NCBI GenBank assembly: GCA_949289305.1
Contig: CASENB010000001.1
Coordinates: 1 to 34,973 of the forward strand
DNA length: 34,973 nucleotides
Reading direction: 5' to 3'
From: an uncultured Spirochaetales bacterium
Lineage (GTDB): Bacteria; Spirochaetota; Spirochaetia; Sphaerochaetales; Sphaerochaetaceae
A program made the position numbers and the translations under genes. Below the pieces are notes generated by a model. That model did not search any database. It was given only the letters and a program-made list of their open reading frames with translations, and was not told where the DNA came from. Shown one piece after another: positions 8,454-16,849 of the stretch; positions within the stretch are counted from its first letter, which is position 1, and each line of letters begins with the position of its first letter.

Positions 8454-9245
8454 ATGGCGATTTTTCTAGCGTTTATTGTAATTGCGGTTTTAGGCCTTGT
8501 GCTTGGAATAGGTCTTCAATTCGCAGAAGGAAAGCTTAAGGTTGAAAAGGATGCAAAGCTTGAGGAGCTTGAGGCGGCAATGCCTGGCGCAAACTGCGGA
8601 GGCTGCGGTTTTGCAGGTTGTTCAGCTTATGCCGAAGCCGTTTACAAAGGGGATGCTGAGGCAGGATTATGCAGTCCTGGAGGTGCCGAGCTTGCAAAAA
8701 AGATGGGAGACATCCTTGGCATAAAGGTAGAGGCGAAAGAGAGGGAAGTTGCATTCATTTTCTGCCAGGGATCTGCAGACGTTACGAGCACCGAATTTAA
8801 TTATTCTGGTATGAGCGACTGCAATGCGGCGTCTCTTTTACACGGGGGGCCTAACGGATGTAAGGAAGGATGCCTTCACTTAGGATCATGCATGGCAGTC
8901 TGTCCTATTGGGGCTATAAGCCGAAGAGAGGACGGGCGTCTTGTCGTTGACAAGGAGAAATGCATCGGATGCAAGAAATGTACGAAGATTTGTCCTAACG
9001 GCGTGATAAAGATGGTTCCATATTCTGCTAAATATCTTGTAGCATGTAATAACCATGAAAGTGGTGCTAAAGTGAGAACCTATTGCCAAGTTGGGTGCAT
9101 AGGATGCAAAATGTGTGAGACTAAGGTTGAGAACTCTCCGTTTAAGGTCGATTCCTTCCTCAGTTCTAACGATTTTGCAAAAGATCAGAGCAACGCTTCT
9201 AAAGCTTGTGAGATCTGTCCTAAAAAATGTATTGTTGAGAGGTAG
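8454..9245 (+). CDS. rnfB: Rnf complex subunit RnfB (ferredoxin-interacting Fe-S subunit)
   Basis: The 263-aa protein has a single N-terminal membrane helix (residues 1-25) and then a run of iron-sulfur sites. The first is the family cluster GANCGGCGFAGC with a fourth Cys at LCSPGG. Next are two ferredoxin-type motifs, CLHLGSCMAVCP and CIGCKKCTKICP, and a further cysteine set, CQVGCIGCKMC and CEICPKKC. RnfB takes electrons from reduced ferredoxin. The ATG at 8454 follows GGGGGAG. It closes the rnf cluster, which is therefore complete. The gene after it begins two bases beyond the stop. Confidence 0.96.
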   Translation: MAIFLAFIVIAVLGLVLGIGLQFAEGKLKVEKDAKLEELEAAMPGANCGGCGFAGCSAYAEAVYKGDAEAGLCSPGGAELAKKMGDILGIKVEAKEREVAFIFCQGSADVTSTEFNYSGMSDCNAASLLHGGPNGCKEGCLHLGSCMAVCPIGAISRREDGRLVVDKEKCIGCKKCTKICPNGVIKMVPYSAKYLVACNNHESGAKVRTYCQVGCIGCKMCETKVENSPFKVDSFLSSNDFAKDQSNASKACEICPKKCIVER

Positions 9246-9247
9246 AA

Positions 9248-11080
9248 GTGAAAGTCGCTATAGGCATGTACACAACATTAAGTCTATCAGCACCGGCGCC
9301 CGCATTCAAACGGGCGCTTTCACTCATATACCAGCCGGTGCTCCGCCTTCTTTATAACAGCGGCAACGTAAAATTCAATCTTTATCAGTCAAGCGGGGTT
9401 ATGAAGTATTTTGAAGATAACAACCCTGAAGTAAACATGCTTTTATCAGCTTTATGCAAGAGGGGAGATCTTGAAATTCTCTCTGGAAGCTACAGCCAGT
9501 CGATCATCGGCCTTAATCTTCCAAAAGATAGGGGAAGGCAGATAGAAAAGATGACGACATCAATTAGGCGCACATATGGATCTAAAGCGCGTACCGCATT
9601 TTTTTACGGACAGATATGGTCGCCTCAATTTATATCGACTTTAAACAACTGCGCGCTTTCATCTGTTGCTATCTCAAGCTATAAGGCAACTGACAAGCAT
9701 ATTCTTTTTTCTTCTTGTTCGATTATGAACGAGCTTGGAAAGAGGGTTAAGATAATCCCGATTGATGATGAGTTTTCATCTCTTGTTTCAAAGTACGCAC
9801 AGCGCATAATAGATTTTTCTTCTCTAAAAAAACAGAGCGAGGAGATAATCAACGCTTTAAAAGAAGATGATGAGATATTTATATTCATAAACCTCGACCA
9901 GCTGCTGCAGGGCTTTGCTCTTTCAAGCGAAGAGGACGAGGATACCTCATCCTATATTCCGCATCTGATTAATCTATTGAAAGAGAAGGGTGCAAAGCTT
10001 GTAAACGTATCGGAATTCGAGGCTAAAGGTCCTTGTTATCTTGACTCCGGTTGGTACGGTAGGGATTCATCTGCGCTCGGTCTTAATTCTTTTAACGAGA
10101 TATTCGTAAAAGATGGAACGAACAGATACCTTTTAAACAGGCTCTTTTACACAAGCGATGCTCTTTCATCATTTAAAAAGGACAAGGACATTAAAAGGCT
10201 TTGCGAGGAGTATATCGCATCTGCCGGTTCAGGCCCTCTATTTTTGTTTGATCCGCAATGCGGACCTCTTAGGACAAGCGAACGCGAGATTTTCTGGAAC
10301 GCTCTTATAAGCGTTGAAAAGCTTTTATACCAGTCAAGCGACATATCCCTTTCATATGAGGCGGAACTTGAGGATCTAGGGAAAGGAAATTATTTTTCAA
10401 GAAACGGAAACTACACTGTCGTTTATAGTCCGTTTGGTGCGTCTGTCGTTGAATTCGATCTAATGGACAAGGCGATGAATGTAATCGATGCGAAATCTCC
10501 TTTCGAGAAGAATCCTGAAATGAGGAGCATGAAGCACTCTTTTTCTGAAAAAATTACAACCGACTACGATATTTATAATACTTCCGGTTTTATTTTTGAA
10601 TTAAAAGAGGTCAATAAGACTAAAAGCGACTACATCTTCAGCTTGCAAAATAGCAGCCTGCCATTCGATATAGAGAAGCATTATAAGCTCAGAAACCAGA
10701 CATTCAGCCTGGAGAGCACTATATGCCTTAAAGAGGATGTGAAGGGTGGGCAGTATTCTCTTTCTTGTTACTTGATGCTTCCAGATTTAATCAACTTAAG
10801 CGAGGAGCAGAACAGGGCGGCCCTTCTTGGAAGGCTTGACAACATAAAGACGATGAGAGCATTCAGCGAGAGAAGCGATGTGCAGCTAGTCTTTACAAGT
10901 ACTTCGAATTTTTCTGTAAAACAGGATGTAAGAAAGCAGAGCCAGTTCACAGTACTTGGCAAGGAGAGCTTTAACCTATATAACAAACTTACCTTCTCTT
11001 TCCCATTTTCAGGAGACAGGGGGGAGAGCTTCACATTTAAAATGATACTTAGAAGCACAGATAACAAAGTTAAGGAGTAG
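9248..11080 (+). CDS. GH57-fold protein (4-alpha-glucanotransferase-like) without recognisable catalytic residues
   Basis: At 610 aa the protein has the layout of GH57 alpha-amylase/4-alpha-glucanotransferases. It has a (beta/alpha)7-type N-terminal part (YQPVLRLLYNSGN, SSGVMKYFE, GDLEILSGSYSQSIIGLNLPKDRGRQIEKM) and a C-terminal beta-sandwich like DUF1926 (TVVYSPFGASVVEFDLMDKAMNVI). The active-site signatures are missing. The N-terminal His-x-His motif is replaced by MYTTLS, and the segment that normally reads W-L-P-E-R-V-W with the nucleophile Glu is FFYGQIW (residues 118-124), with Gly at the Glu position. It may therefore bind glycans or act as a regulator or scaffold rather than as a hydrolase (inference). 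It lies in tight spacing between rnfB and prfB. There is no signal peptide. Confidence 0.78.
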   Translation: MKVAIGMYTTLSLSAPAPAFKRALSLIYQPVLRLLYNSGNVKFNLYQSSGVMKYFEDNNPEVNMLLSALCKRGDLEILSGSYSQSIIGLNLPKDRGRQIEKMTTSIRRTYGSKARTAFFYGQIWSPQFISTLNNCALSSVAISSYKATDKHILFSSCSIMNELGKRVKIIPIDDEFSSLVSKYAQRIIDFSSLKKQSEEIINALKEDDEIFIFINLDQLLQGFALSSEEDEDTSSYIPHLINLLKEKGAKLVNVSEFEAKGPCYLDSGWYGRDSSALGLNSFNEIFVKDGTNRYLLNRLFYTSDALSSFKKDKDIKRLCEEYIASAGSGPLFLFDPQCGPLRTSEREIFWNALISVEKLLYQSSDISLSYEAELEDLGKGNYFSRNGNYTVVYSPFGASVVEFDLMDKAMNVIDAKSPFEKNPEMRSMKHSFSEKITTDYDIYNTSGFIFELKEVNKTKSDYIFSLQNSSLPFDIEKHYKLRNQTFSLESTICLKEDVKGGQYSLSCYLMLPDLINLSEEQNRAALLGRLDNIKTMRAFSERSDVQLVFTSTSNFSVKQDVRKQSQFTVLGKESFNLYNKLTFSFPFSGDRGESFTFKMILRSTDNKVKE

Positions 11081-11083
11081 AAC

Positions 11084-12182
11084 ATGTTTTTAGAGAACAA
11101 AGCAGAATTTGACAACGTAAAAGAAGAAGCCTACCAAGTATGGAGGCGTCTTTGAAGAGAGTAATATAGAAGACGAGATAAAAAAAGAGGAAGAGAAGAC
11201 CCTTTCTCCCGATTTCTGGAACGATAAGGAAAACGCAGAAAAGACATATCAGAAATTGAATATGTTGAAAGACAGCTATTATCCATGGAAGGAGATGATT
11301 GGAGAAATCAACGATCTTGAAGAGCTTATCGATCTCTATTCATCTGAAGAGGATATCGATCTGGAAAATGAATTAAAAGGCCAGATAGCCAAGCTGGTTG
11401 AAAAATTCAAGCCTCTTAAGACAAAAACGCTTTTAGACGGGGAGTTCGATAAGAACAACCTTTATCTTTCAATCCATTCAGGAGCCGGCGGCACTGAAGC
11501 CTCTGACTGGGCGTCCATGCTCATGAGAATGTATTTAAGATGGACAGAGCGCCATGGATTTAAAAGCGAGATTCTTGATTTAGAAGAGAATGAAGGCGGA
11601 ATTAAGAGCGTGACAATCAAAGTGGACGGGGCGTACGCATTCGGCTATCTGAAAGGGGAGGCGGGAGTTCATCGCCTTGTAAGAATAAGTCCATTTGACG
11701 CTCAAAAGAGAAGGCATACCTCTTTTGCAAGCGTTTACTGCTCAGCTGAGGTGGATGACACGATTGAGATAGATATCAAGCCTGAGGACTATAGGCTTGA
11801 CACTTATAGAGCGGGAGGGGCCGGCGGCCAGCATGTTAACAAGACAGACAGTGCTGTTAGAATCACCCACTATGCTACAGGCATCGTCGTACAATGTCAG
11901 AATGAAAGAAGCCAGCTTATGAATAAGGAAATGGCTTTCAAGATGCTTAGAAGCAAGCTCTATGAGTATTATCAGAGAGAGAAGGAGAAGGAAAGAGAGA
12001 AGAATGCGATTGCCAAAAAGGATATCGCATGGGGAAGCCAGATCAGAAGCTATGTGTTTCAGCCTTACACTCTCGTAAAGGATCATAGGACGAATTACAG
12101 TACAGGAAACATACAGGCTGTAATGGATGGAGATCTCGATGATTTCATCGAAAGCTATCTGCACTGGCAAAAAGAAGATTAA
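11084..12182 (+). CDS. prfB: Peptide chain release factor 2, expressed through a programmed +1 frameshift
   Basis: RF2 reads UGA and UAA stops and triggers peptide release. Reading from ATG 11084 gives 23 codons ending Arg-Arg-Leu, then an in-frame TGA at 11153. Skipping one T there restores the frame (Glu-Glu-Ser...) and gives a protein of 365 aa, the usual RF2 length. The stop-codon recognition tripeptide Ser-Pro-Phe (RISPFDAQKRRHTSF) marks RF2 rather than RF1, and RAGGAGGQHVNKT carries the catalytic GGQ. A plain ORF reading would start at 11256 and miss domain 1. The start lies three bases after the preceding stop, with AAGGAG within the end of the previous gene. The gene overlaps the next one by 44 bases. 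Confidence 0.96.
11142..11155 (+). promoter_or_regulatory. Programmed +1 frameshift site of prfB
   Basis: The site has a Shine-Dalgarno-like GGAGG (11142-11146), a three-base spacer, then CTT TGA (11150-11155). This matches the classical RF2 autoregulatory arrangement: low RF2 slows termination at UGA and lets the CUU tRNA slip forward by one base. Confidence 0.95.
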
Positions 12183-13365
12183 ACTATTTATAGCTCTCTT
12201 GTTTGTTTTCATAGGCACGGCCTTTGCAGAGAGCTATAACATAGGACTTGTAATTGAAAGCGATGCCAGCATAGCTTATGTCGATCGTTTCTCTGCTATG
12301 CTGTCTTTCTCATCTGGCGAAGTTGTAAATGAGGAGCTTCTAAAAGCGGCAAGAAGCAAGGACATAAGAGGAGAAGTCATAGAGTATGAGAAGGCGTTCT
12401 CTTCTGCAGTGAAAAACGAAGAGGATGCGTCCTTAATAAGACGTAATGTCAGGGACAAAAGCGTATATGCCTCTAATGTAATTACATTGGATTTAGACGA
12501 GAACGACTTGTATTACGTATCTCTATCCGATGAGGCGGCAATAAGGTATATAAAACATATAAACGATCTTGACGAGCTTTATTACATAAGAGTTGAAACT
12601 GACAGGGGGTTGAGCGATGTCGAGATCTTTTTAGACGGAACTCCTTTGTTTCATTTCATTTACTCTGAATTTGTTGAAACAAGTGCGGAGGAGGAGATAT
12701 TGAAATATCTGACTTTGCGTTATAAAGGATCTGATTATACGCTTTTAAGGTTTGATGGGACGATGGGTGTAAGCATCTATGCGGACTCTGCGTTAGCTTC
12801 CCGCTACAGATCATATGTTCTTCTTCCTTTCGGCCTTCATAGGATAAGACTTCAGAGCCCGGGATTTGAGCCGTACGAGACAGACTACGTTGCAGCTTCG
12901 AGTTTTGATACTTTAAACTACGAAATGACAGAGCTGTCATCCGGAGCGCTGTTTATTTCAACAATCCCTTATTCAAATGAGATATATTATCAGGGACAGA
13001 TTGTCGATAGCGGTTACGTAATGGATGCGACATATCCATTCTCTCTGATTGTAAACAAGGATGGATACGAGACGAGATCCCTTCAGTCCGATAGCGCTGA
13101 GAGTTCCCTTGTAACAGTTCTTCTTCCAAGCGAACTTTATTTAAGCGAAAGAACGGAAGAAAAAAAGAACGAATTCTATACCCATCTCCTGATTACATTG
13201 CTCTCATTTGGCAGCTCTGTTGCAACCGATGTTGTCGCAGATGTCTATTCTCTTGATTATTTAAGACCGTTGACTGTAGCATTTCAGGGATTTAGCGTGA
13301 TAGAGTTAGTAAGGACTGTTACAGCGCTTTTTGAATACAGGGATTCACTTTCATACGGAATATAA
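12139..13365 (+). CDS. Exported PEGA-like surface or periplasmic protein
   Basis: The product is 408 aa. ATG 12139 is chosen because GGAG (12129-12132) lies six bases upstream; ATG 12127 is in frame but lacks such a site. A signal peptide (KKIKLFIALLFVFIGTAFA, cut before ESYN) follows a short n-region. Residues of about 170-330 contain two beta-rich units resembling PEGA domains (FGLHRIRLQSPGFEPYETDY; YPFSLIVNKDGYETRSL), which are common in cell-surface proteins. Two short hydrophobic stretches near the C-terminus (LITLLSFGSSVATDVVADVY) might touch a membrane. The function is unknown. The start lies inside the end of prfB, so translation is probably coupled, and ftsY starts ten bases after the stop. 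Confidence 0.75.
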   Translation: MISSKAICTGKKKIKLFIALLFVFIGTAFAESYNIGLVIESDASIAYVDRFSAMLSFSSGEVVNEELLKAARSKDIRGEVIEYEKAFSSAVKNEEDASLIRRNVRDKSVYASNVITLDLDENDLYYVSLSDEAAIRYIKHINDLDELYYIRVETDRGLSDVEIFLDGTPLFHFIYSEFVETSAEEEILKYLTLRYKGSDYTLLRFDGTMGVSIYADSALASRYRSYVLLPFGLHRIRLQSPGFEPYETDYVAASSFDTLNYEMTELSSGALFISTIPYSNEIYYQGQIVDSGYVMDATYPFSLIVNKDGYETRSLQSDSAESSLVTVLLPSELYLSERTEEKKNEFYTHLLITLLSFGSSVATDVVADVYSLDYLRPLTVAFQGFSVIELVRTVTALFEYRDSLSYGI

Positions 13366-13374
13366 GGAGGCCAT

Positions 13375-14256
13375 ATGGCATTTTTTAAAAAATTTGGGGA
13401 GAAGTTAAAATCATTATTCACTACAAGAAAGATAGACGAATCCTTTTTCGAGGATTTGGAAGATACATTGATCGAAGGCGATTTAGGAGCAAAGCTTACA
13501 GAAGAGATCAGCAGCGAGCTTAGAAAGAAGGCAAAGGAGGAGAAAGCGACAAGCGAGGATTTGCAGCGCCTTATGAAGGAGCTTTTAAGCCCGTATTTAA
13601 AGACGCTTAAGCCTGAAGTGAGCAGAAGAAGCGACGATCCGACAGTCTTCATGATGCTAGGCGTTAACGGAGTTGGAAAGACGACGACTATTGCAAAGCT
13701 TTCGAAACTATATAGCAAGAGCGGGGACAAAGTACTTCTTGCCGCTGCGGATACTTTCCGCGCTGCCGCTGTTGATCAGCTTGAAATCCATGCGGATCGC
13801 CTTAATATGAGGATTGTTAAATCAAAGACAGGGGCAGACCCTGGTGCTGTGGTTTATGATGCGATTACAAGCGCAAGGGCGCAGGGTGAAAACTTAATTC
13901 TTGTTGATACCGCAGGAAGAATGCATAATAAGGAGAACCTCTTAAAAGAACTTGGAAAGATAGACAAGGTAATAAAAGCAAGAGGAATAAAGGAAGAGAA
14001 CTATTACAGATTCCTGGTAATCGATGCGACGACAGGACAAAACGGGCTGTCTCAAGCGATCCTCTTTAATCAAGTGGTGCCTCTTTCTGGAATAATACTT
14101 ACAAAGTACGACAGCCTTGCAAAAGGAGGGGCTCTTGTGCAGATTGGAAAACTTTTAGACGTTCCTATCGCATTCGTATGCACAGGTGAAAGATATGATG
14201 ATATCAAGCCATTTGATAAAGAAGAGTTCTTAAACGCTCTGGTAGGCCTTAATTGA
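13375..14256 (+). CDS. ftsY: Signal recognition particle receptor FtsY
   Basis: FtsY is the membrane-associated GTPase that docks SRP-bound ribosomes. The 293-aa protein is the compact form: N domain (residues 1-85) and G domain, without the long acidic A domain of E. coli. The P-loop is GVNGVGKTT (residues 96-104). The insertion-box motif AADTFRAAAVDQL, the G3 motif DTAGR (178-182), and TKYDSLAKGG are all present. An amphipathic, basic N-terminus (FFKKFGEKLKSLF) probably contacts the membrane. ATG 13375 is preceded by AAGGAGG. The stop overlaps the next start as TTGA. Confidence 0.96.
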   Translation: MAFFKKFGEKLKSLFTTRKIDESFFEDLEDTLIEGDLGAKLTEEISSELRKKAKEEKATSEDLQRLMKELLSPYLKTLKPEVSRRSDDPTVFMMLGVNGVGKTTTIAKLSKLYSKSGDKVLLAAADTFRAAAVDQLEIHADRLNMRIVKSKTGADPGAVVYDAITSARAQGENLILVDTAGRMHNKENLLKELGKIDKVIKARGIKEENYYRFLVIDATTGQNGLSQAILFNQVVPLSGIILTKYDSLAKGGALVQIGKLLDVPIAFVCTGERYDDIKPFDKEEFLNALVGLN

Positions 14257-15131
14257 AAATAGTTCTGCTTCTTTTCTTATTTTCAACTTCCTCAATCTTT
14301 GCTTCTTACTTTGAAAGCAATGCGCTTTTTATGAGACTAGGGGAGAAGGAAGCCTTAGATGGCGTTGGGTACGAATTAGAAGTTTCAGATGAAGCAGAAA
14401 CGCTTTATCTGGATTCTGAAGAAGTTGAGAGAAGGATTTATGGCGATTCAGGCTATAAGGTGATTAAAGACGGAAAGGAGGGGGAGTACGTTCTAGATGA
14501 GCAAGGACGCATCGTAGAAGAGATATACGATGGCTTTATAAGGCGTAATTATTACTCAGGCGATGGACTTCTATTGACTTCTGTTTTAAGCGACGGGGAT
14601 GAGATCGTAGACTCTTCTTCTTATTATTATGACAGCTCGGATTCGATAGTAAGAGTCGATACGCTTAACTCGTCATACATATTCTCCGATGACGGTTTTT
14701 ACTTCTCAACGCCGACAGAAGATTCATCCTACATCCTTGAGAATATGAGATCAGCCATAAAAGGAAGCAGTACGGTATCAATTAACAGCGACGGATCTCT
14801 TAGCGTCAGCGAAGACGACGGACTTATAAGGACGTATGACGTAAACGGGCTTCTTATATTTGAAGAAGGTGATGATTATGAGGTCTCATATCTTTACGAT
14901 GCTAACGGAGAGCTTGAAAGAATCGAAAGAAGGGATGGCAGCGTCTATACTATCAGCGAGTATGAAGACGGAGTCCTCGAAAGCCTTAGCGAATATATCG
15001 ATGGAACTATAAGCAGAATTATCACCTATACAGACGGCATAAGGGAAATTAGGTATAAAGACGGACTTGAGTATGCTGAGGTTTTATACGATGATGATAA
15101 GAGTACGATCATAGGACTTAGGATGCTTTAA
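14253..15131 (+). CDS. Exported protein with YD-type beta-hairpin repeats
   Basis: The 292-aa product starts with a signal peptide (MKIVLLLFLFSTSSIFAS) from a TTG codon whose last two bases form part of the ftsY stop TGA, implying translational coupling. After residue 60 it is made of short tandem hairpin units such as GKEGEYVLDEQGRIVEEIYDG, SYLYDANGELERIERRDGS and SYIDGT-like turns, resembling isolated YD/RHS or YwqK-type repeats. Asp and Ser are very abundant. No catalytic motif is evident. The function is unknown; the position just upstream of a LolCDE-like transporter suggests an envelope role (inference). Confidence 0.7.
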   Translation: MKIVLLLFLFSTSSIFASYFESNALFMRLGEKEALDGVGYELEVSDEAETLYLDSEEVERRIYGDSGYKVIKDGKEGEYVLDEQGRIVEEIYDGFIRRNYYSGDGLLLTSVLSDGDEIVDSSSYYYDSSDSIVRVDTLNSSYIFSDDGFYFSTPTEDSSYILENMRSAIKGSSTVSINSDGSLSVSEDDGLIRTYDVNGLLIFEEGDDYEVSYLYDANGELERIERRDGSVYTISEYEDGVLESLSEYIDGTISRIITYTDGIREIRYKDGLEYAEVLYDDDKSTIIGLRML

Positions 15132-15132
15132 G

Positions 15133-16188
15133 ATGTTGTTAAGACTCATTTACCGCTATTCGTTCTCTTTGTATAACAGGCACTTTCGATCAAGTGTGAA
15201 AATAAGCTTAACATATGCTCTGACGCTTTTCCTTATAACGATAATAATGGCGGTGATGGCATCCCTTCAAAGCCAGAGATTTGACTCTATCAGGGATGTG
15301 AAGAGTTTTGACATAACGGTTGAAAATGGAGATCTTGAAGAGATTGAAAGCCTGTATCCTGATGCTTCCGTGTTTTCATATTCAGAAGGCTATGCCTTGA
15401 TAAACGGAAGGGCGTTCATAATAAGGTATGTCGATGAAAGCTATGACGGAGGAATAAACATCCTCTTCGGCGATGATTCCGGACTCATTTTAAGCTATTC
15501 GTCCTACATGGCTTTATCTAATAACGTACGTCTTTCACGCCTTGGCGGAAATAGGACAAGACGGAGCCTTGATAATATCGACATAGCCGTTTCCGGAGTT
15601 TTTAACAGCAGTATGGGATCGTCTTTCGATTCATACTACGCTTTTCTTCCCAAAAGCTATGCCACTTCTTTCGATAAGGAGTATGTCGCAATAAAGGGAT
15701 GCGACGATACCTCTGCATTGGATAGCATGAAAATAGGGTACGAGACATGGAAGGAAAAAGAGGCGACGCTGTACTCTGCGTTCATGCTTGAGCGCTATTT
15801 AATGCTTTTAGTTCTCTTCGTCCTTTTATTGATCGTCTATATTGAGCTTAGACAGGAGGCGAGGATCTTTTTAAGAAACAAGAAGAGCGAGGCTTACGAG
15901 CTTTTTATTTCAGGTCTTGAGGATAAAAAGATTGCATTCGTATTCATTCTTTCATTTCTGCTGATTCTTTTTTCAGGCGCTCTATTAGCTCTTTTGACAT
16001 CTTATTTAGCTCTTCCTATCTTATCTTCGTTTATGAGGATGTCTTTCTCGTACTACAAGGAAGTAAATATCGATTTGAAGATGTTCATAATAATTAATGT
16101 TGCGTTTTATATTATTACATCATTGACTGTTTTATCTTTTTTCAAAAGGAGTTTCAAAAAGAGTATCAGGGAGGGCCTTGATGAGTAG
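15133..16188 (+). CDS. LolC/FtsX-type ABC transporter permease (first)
   Basis: The 351-aa protein shows the MacB/LolC topology: one membrane segment near residues 27-47, a large extracytoplasmic domain (about 50-220), and three membrane segments in the last 130 residues (LMLLVLFVLLLIVYIEL; FVFILSFLLILFSGALLALL; MFIIINVAFYIITSLTVLSF). It forms a set with the ATPase and second permease that follow, so the likely task is moving lipoproteins from the inner membrane or similar envelope substrates. The overlap with the ATPase start is eight bases. Sequence matches to characterised LolC are not strong by eye, so the substrate is not fixed. Confidence 0.82.
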   Translation: MLLRLIYRYSFSLYNRHFRSSVKISLTYALTLFLITIIMAVMASLQSQRFDSIRDVKSFDITVENGDLEEIESLYPDASVFSYSEGYALINGRAFIIRYVDESYDGGINILFGDDSGLILSYSSYMALSNNVRLSRLGGNRTRRSLDNIDIAVSGVFNSSMGSSFDSYYAFLPKSYATSFDKEYVAIKGCDDTSALDSMKIGYETWKEKEATLYSAFMLERYLMLLVLFVLLLIVYIELRQEARIFLRNKKSEAYELFISGLEDKKIAFVFILSFLLILFSGALLALLTSYLALPILSSFMRMSFSYYKEVNIDLKMFIIINVAFYIITSLTVLSFFKRSFKKSIREGLDE

Positions 16189-16849
16189 CTATGTAATGGA
16201 GGCTGAAAACCTTTATAAGAAGTATGGGGATCTAGAAATCATAAAGGGGACGTCTTTAAAAATTAAAGAGGGGGAGAAGGTTGCGATAGTAGGTAAGAGC
16301 GGAAGCGGTAAGAGCACCCTTTTAAACCTTCTTGCGCTCCTAGACAGGAAGGACGGCGGCAAGATCTACTACAGCGGAAAGGACAGCGACGATTTCAAAG
16401 ATGAAGAGATTGTAAGGCTGAGGAAAGGCGTAATTTCATTCGTCTTTCAAAACTCCCTGCTTTTTGAGGACTTTTCGGCAAAAGAGAATATTCTCTTAAC
16501 TCTTTCGATTTCAGGCATAGGGAAAAAAGAGGCAGAAGAGAGATCAGAGTCTCTGCTTTCTCTAGTTGGATTGAAAGACAGGATGAATCATAGGCCGCGC
16601 GAGCTATCGGGAGGGGAAAGACAGAGGGTCGCTATTGCTAGGGCCGTCTCTACCTCTTCTAGCCTGATCTTTTTTGACGAACCTACCGGCAGCTTGGACG
16701 AGGAGGCGAAAAAGAGCGTCGAAGATCTTCTTTTTTCTTCCTCTCTGCTTGAAAAGAAGGCTGCTTTGATAGTTACTCATGACAAGGATTTGAAGGATAG
16801 GGCAGATACGGCCTATCTTTTAAGAGGGGGAAGGCTTGAGAAGATCTGA
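16181..16849 (+). CDS. LolD-like ABC transporter ATPase
   Basis: This 222-aa ATPase has Walker A GKSGSGKST, the Q-loop in FVFQNSLLFEDFSA, the ABC signature LSGGERQRVAIARA, Walker B SLIFFDEPTGSLD and the switch histidine in VTHDKDL. The GERQR and DEPTGSLD forms are those of the LolD/MacB subfamily. ATG 16181 has GGGAGGG upstream; a TTG at 16178 is adjacent but less likely. The gene sits between two permease genes with overlaps on both sides. Confidence 0.92.
   Translation: MSSYVMEAENLYKKYGDLEIIKGTSLKIKEGEKVAIVGKSGSGKSTLLNLLALLDRKDGGKIYYSGKDSDDFKDEEIVRLRKGVISFVFQNSLLFEDFSAKENILLTLSISGIGKKEAEERSESLLSLVGLKDRMNHRPRELSGGERQRVAIARAVSTSSSLIFFDEPTGSLDEEAKKSVEDLLFSSSLLEKKAALIVTHDKDLKDRADTAYLLRGGRLEKI

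Noticed and set aside
14253..15131. Full RHS/polymorphic toxin
   Set aside because: There are only a few YD-like units, no RHS core domain and no toxin tip, and the gene is buried in a housekeeping run.
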